Positions 4,788-7,124 of a DNA stretch of 7,124 nt are shown here, in pieces. Within the stretch, counting starts at the first letter, position 1, and every line of letters begins with the position of its first letter. The notes beneath the pieces were generated by a model. The model did not search any database. It had not been told where the DNA came from and was given only the letters and a program-made list of their open reading frames with translations. Source of the DNA: Desulfuromonas sp. (GTDB taxonomy: Bacteria; Desulfobacterota; Desulfuromonadia; Desulfuromonadales; SZUA-401). The DNA is taken from positions 1 through 7,124 of the forward strand of contig PKUI01000030.1 of the NCBI GenBank assembly GCA_002869605.1. The letters are read 5' to 3'. The position numbers and the translations under genes were made by a program.

Positions 4788-5840
4788 TCAGTACAGCCGC
4801 CGGAAAGCCGACGCCTTGATCACGGCGACAACCTCACGCTCCGGCGCCAGTTCCAGTTCACGGGCCGCCTCCGCAACCACCTCCGAGACCAGCTGACTCC
4901 CGCCACAGTCGAGTTCGACGCCGACCCGCGCACCCGCCTCGAACAGACTGCGTACCCGGCAATGCAGCAGGTTGCGAGCACTGGTCGCTTCCGGGTGCCG
5001 CTTGAACAGGGTGATGTCCTTGGCCAGCAGCTGGAACATCCCCTCCCCGCCGTTACCATCGGTAACAACAATCTGCTGGTCGCCCCAGGGGTAGGCATAC
5101 AGGCCGTCGACATCGCGTGAGCCCGACAGCTCGAGCAGGTTGGTGTACCCGCCCGGTTGGTTGCCCATCCGCTCCAGGGCCAGCTGGTGCGCCGAGGTCT
5201 GCTTCACCATGCGCCCCCCTTCCATGGCCAGCACCTGCTCGGTCATCAGGCGCATCTCGTTGAGAGAATGGCTGATAAACAACAGCGGGATAGCGAACTC
5301 GGCCGCCACCATGTTCAGGTAGGGAATGATCTGATACTTGAGCTGCGCATCGAGCCCGGTGAGCGGTTCGTCCATGAGGATCAACCGCGGACAGGAGAGC
5401 ACCGTCCGTCCCAGGGCGACCCGCTGCCGCTCGCCACCCGAGAGACTGGCGACGTGTCGCTCCAGCAGCGGCCCCAGTCCCAACACCTCGATCAAATCCT
5501 CGGGGTCAATACGCCGCTCGTGCTTGGGTAGCCGCCGGTAGCCGAAAAGCAGGTTACGTCGTACCCCCAGGTGCGGGAATAGATGTGCATGCTGAAACAC
5601 CACCCCGATGCGCCGCTTCATGGCCGGGATATCGATACCACTGAAGCTGTCGTATAGCGTCTCGTCATCGAGCCGCAGGTAGCCGGAATCGGGATGCTGC
5701 AGACCGGCGAGCAGGTGCATCAGGGTCGACTTGCCGCTCCCGGAGGGTCCGAAGACACCGATGCGATCTCCCGACAGTGAAGCCTCGGCCGCAAGCGTGA
5801 ACTCCCCCTGCTGCTTTTCCAGGGCAAAGTCGAGCTTCAT
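4788..5840 (-). CDS. modC: Molybdate ABC transporter, ATP-binding subunit ModC
   Basis: This 350-residue ATPase drives molybdate import through ModB at the cytoplasmic face of the membrane. Visible motifs, in order: Walker A GPSGSGKST (31-39), the Q loop at Gln83 (VVFQHAHLFPH), the ABC signature LSGGERQ (133-139), Walker B LILMDE (153-158), the D loop GLDA (162-165) and the switch His191 (FISHSLNE). About residues 290-350 form a C-terminal TOBE/Mop-type domain (NLLHCRVRSLFEAGARVGVEL), the molybdate-binding regulatory domain that separates ModC from most other importer ATPases. The length is typical of ModC. The ATG at 5840 overlaps the modB stop in an ATGA arrangement, so the two are translationally coupled. 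Tungstate or sulfate-type ATPases are alternatives, but the Mop domain and adjacent ModB and ModA favour molybdate. No clear terminator follows; 105 bases separate it from the selenoprotein-like gene. Confidence 0.93.
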   Translation of the reverse strand: MKLDFALEKQQGEFTLAAEASLSGDRIGVFGPSGSGKSTLMHLLAGLQHPDSGYLRLDDETLYDSFSGIDIPAMKRRIGVVFQHAHLFPHLGVRRNLLFGYRRLPKHERRIDPEDLIEVLGLGPLLERHVASLSGGERQRVALGRTVLSCPRLILMDEPLTGLDAQLKYQIIPYLNMVAAEFAIPLLFISHSLNEMRLMTEQVLAMEGGRMVKQTSAHQLALERMGNQPGGYTNLLELSGSRDVDGLYAYPWGDQQIVVTDGNGGEGMFQLLAKDITLFKRHPEATSARNLLHCRVRSLFEAGARVGVELDCGGSQLVSEVVAEAARELELAPEREVVAVIKASAFRRLY

Positions 5841-6526
5841 CCGTTCCCCCTGCGTGCGAAACGCTGCACCAGCCGCTCGTTGATCATCAGTACCGCCAAC
5901 GCCAGCAGGATCGACACCAGGCAGAGCCCGAGCGCCATCTGATCCCCCCCGGGGGTGCTGGTATAGTCATAGATCGCAAGGGGAATGGTCTGCGTCACCC
6001 CCGGGATATTGCCCGCCACCAGAATGGTCGCCCCGAACTCCCCGAGGCTTCGCGCAAACATCAGCGATGCCCCGGCCATCATCCCTCGTCCGGAGAGCGG
6101 CAAAACCACCGAGAAGAGCATATCGTACCAGGGTGCTCCAAGGGTTCTCGCCGCCTGCAACAGGTTGGGATCGATCTGCTCCATGGCGAGGCGCACCGAA
6201 CGCACCAGCAACGGGAAGCCGACCACCATCGAGGCGATCACCGCCGCCTTCCAGGTGAAAACCACCTCGATGCCGAGTTCGGCCAACCGTGCGCCGAGCC
6301 AGCCATGCCGGCCAAGCAACAGCAGCAGCAGGTAACCAACCACCACCGGAGGCAACACCAACGGCAGGTTGATGATCCCGTCGAACAGCACCTTCCCCCG
6401 CCAGCGCGTGAACACCAGCAGGTAGGCGGCGACAAAGCCGGCCGGCAGGGAGAGCAGGGTTGCGGTCAGGGCCACCCGTGCCGAGAGCACCATGGCCTGC
6501 CAGTCTGTCGGTGAAAACTCGAACAT
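5837..6526 (-). CDS. modB: Molybdate ABC transporter, permease subunit ModB
   Basis: This inner-membrane permease (229 residues from the ATG at 6526) forms the molybdate channel as a dimer. Hydrophobic segments lie near residues 11-34, 48-71, 90-110, 145-165 and 198-215, the five-helix pattern of ModB. The cytoplasmic EAA loop, which docks on ModC, is seen as AARTLGAPWYDMLFSVVLP (125-143). The family stretches LPLVLPPVVVGYLLLLLLGR (54-73) and FARSLGEFGATILVAGNIPG (157-176) are strongly ModB-like. An ATG at 6535 would add three residues, but the AGAGG there directly abuts it, whereas it is nine bases from the ATG at 6526; E. coli ModB also begins at the equivalent of 6526. It follows modA by about 30 bases and overlaps modC by four. 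Confidence 0.93.
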   Translation of the reverse strand: MFEFSPTDWQAMVLSARVALTATLLSLPAGFVAAYLLVFTRWRGKVLFDGIINLPLVLPPVVVGYLLLLLLGRHGWLGARLAELGIEVVFTWKAAVIASMVVGFPLLVRSVRLAMEQIDPNLLQAARTLGAPWYDMLFSVVLPLSGRGMMAGASLMFARSLGEFGATILVAGNIPGVTQTIPLAIYDYTSTPGGDQMALGLCLVSILLALAVLMINERLVQRFARRGNG

Positions 6527-6557
6527 CACGTTCATCCTCTAACTGTGCACAAAACGC

Positions 6558-7124
6558 CTATGGCAGGCTAAAACCGTAGCGGCGCAGGATTGTTGCGGCC
6601 TTCGCCCCCTTAAGAAAATCGGCAAAGGCGAGCGCCTCGGGATTCGTCTCCCCCTGACGGGTCAGGGCCAAAGGATAGCTCACCAGCGGATACAACGTCT
6701 GTGGAACCTCGAACAGGATCACCGCGTTGCTGGCAAGCAGCGCATCGGTCCTGTAGATAAAGGCGCCCTCCACCTCACCGGTGTCGGCATACATCAGGGC
6801 CTGGCGCACATCCTTGCTCATCACCAGCTTGGCGGCGAAGCGCTCCGTCAACCCGGCGGAGTGAAGGGCCTGTTCGACATACTTCCCGGCCGGAGCGCTG
6901 CGGGGACTGGCAATAGCGATCCGCGACAACTTCAATGCCTCTTCCAGCGTCGTCACAGGTTGGCCTTTTTGTCCGACCAGCACCAGAGCATTGCCGACAA
7001 AAGGCGTAACCTCGGCAGCCGATACCAGCTGTTCCTCGACCAGGTAGTTCATCCACTTCGGATTGGCAGAAATAAACAGGTCGGCCGGGGCCCCCTGGGC
7101 AATCTGCTTGGCCAGGGCCCCGGA
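6558..7124 (-). CDS. modA: Molybdate-binding periplasmic protein ModA (5' partial)
   Basis: The frame is open from the right edge of the window to a TAG at 6558-6560, giving 188 residues; the signal peptide and first part of the mature protein lie outside. The visible part begins SGALAKQIAQGAPADLFISA, the highly conserved ModA segment in which the Ser near the start and the GAPADLFISA loop help form the oxyanion site. Further ModA features are NYLVEEQLV, VGNALVLVG near residues 43-51, ASPRSAPAGKYVEQAL near 73-88, the GEVEGAFIYRTDAL segment near 117-130 and the C-terminal FADFLKGAKAATILRRYGF. The protein captures molybdate (or tungstate) in the periplasm and hands it to ModB and ModC, encoded immediately downstream. 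The promoter and any ModE operator would lie to the right of this window. Confidence 0.92.
   Translation of the reverse strand, partial: SGALAKQIAQGAPADLFISANPKWMNYLVEEQLVSAAEVTPFVGNALVLVGQKGQPVTTLEEALKLSRIAIASPRSAPAGKYVEQALHSAGLTERFAAKLVMSKDVRQALMYADTGEVEGAFIYRTDALLASNAVILFEVPQTLYPLVSYPLALTRQGETNPEALAFADFLKGAKAATILRRYGFSLP

Noticed and set aside
1..7124. CRISPR arrays, tRNA or rRNA genes, insertion sequences
   Set aside because: No regularly spaced repeats, tRNA-like folds, rRNA segments or transposase frames were seen on either strand.

Overview
The window looks like a chromosomal segment from a Geobacter/Desulfuromonas-type anaerobe of the Desulfuromonadales. This is an inference from gene content: a small multihaem class III c-type cytochrome under a GEMM-I riboswitch, a nitrogenase-associated protein, a molybdate transporter, a 5TMR-LYT/PAS sensor kinase, and what I read as a selenocysteine-containing ArsC-like protein. 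No taxonomic marker is present.

Plus strand, 1-945: the 3' part of a nitrogenase-associated ArsC-fold protein and an SseB-family protein, closed by a strong intrinsic terminator. A 338-base gap (815-1152) holds that terminator, several small hairpins and a candidate sigma-70 promoter. Then comes a long membrane sensor histidine kinase (1153-3201) with no response regulator beside it. A 14-bp GC-rich hairpin at 3341-3375 separates it from the convergent minus-strand genes.

Minus strand, read from the right edge: modA (5' end outside the window), modB and modC form a molybdate ABC transporter operon, with modB and modC overlapping by four bases. Next is a short gene (4344-4682) with an in-frame TGA at codon 12, in the motif Gly-Sec-Thr-Ser-Cys. 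A compact hairpin with a G-first apical loop starts 16 nt after the TGA. I read this as an ArsC/thioredoxin-fold UxxC selenoprotein; a conventional caller would truncate it to a 65-residue fragment. A terminator-like hairpin follows, then a 75-residue protein I cannot name.

Between that gene and a tetrahaem cytochrome (3482-3817) lies a complete regulatory unit on the minus strand. It has a TTGACA-17-TAGGAT promoter, a GEMM-I cyclic-dinucleotide aptamer (GCAAA, a GCAA tetraloop on P2, GACGCAAAGCC), and a 12-bp terminator with a U5 tract just before the cytochrome ribosome binding site. The base matching Vc2 position 20 is A rather than G, the signature of the GEMM-Ib (3',3'-cGAMP-preferring) subclass known from Geobacter.

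Molybdate import and the nitrogenase-associated protein suggest a link to molybdenum enzymes such as nitrogenase. The cytochrome unit suggests cyclic-dinucleotide control of electron transfer. The strongest points for follow-up are the unannotated selenoprotein and the A20-type riboswitch.
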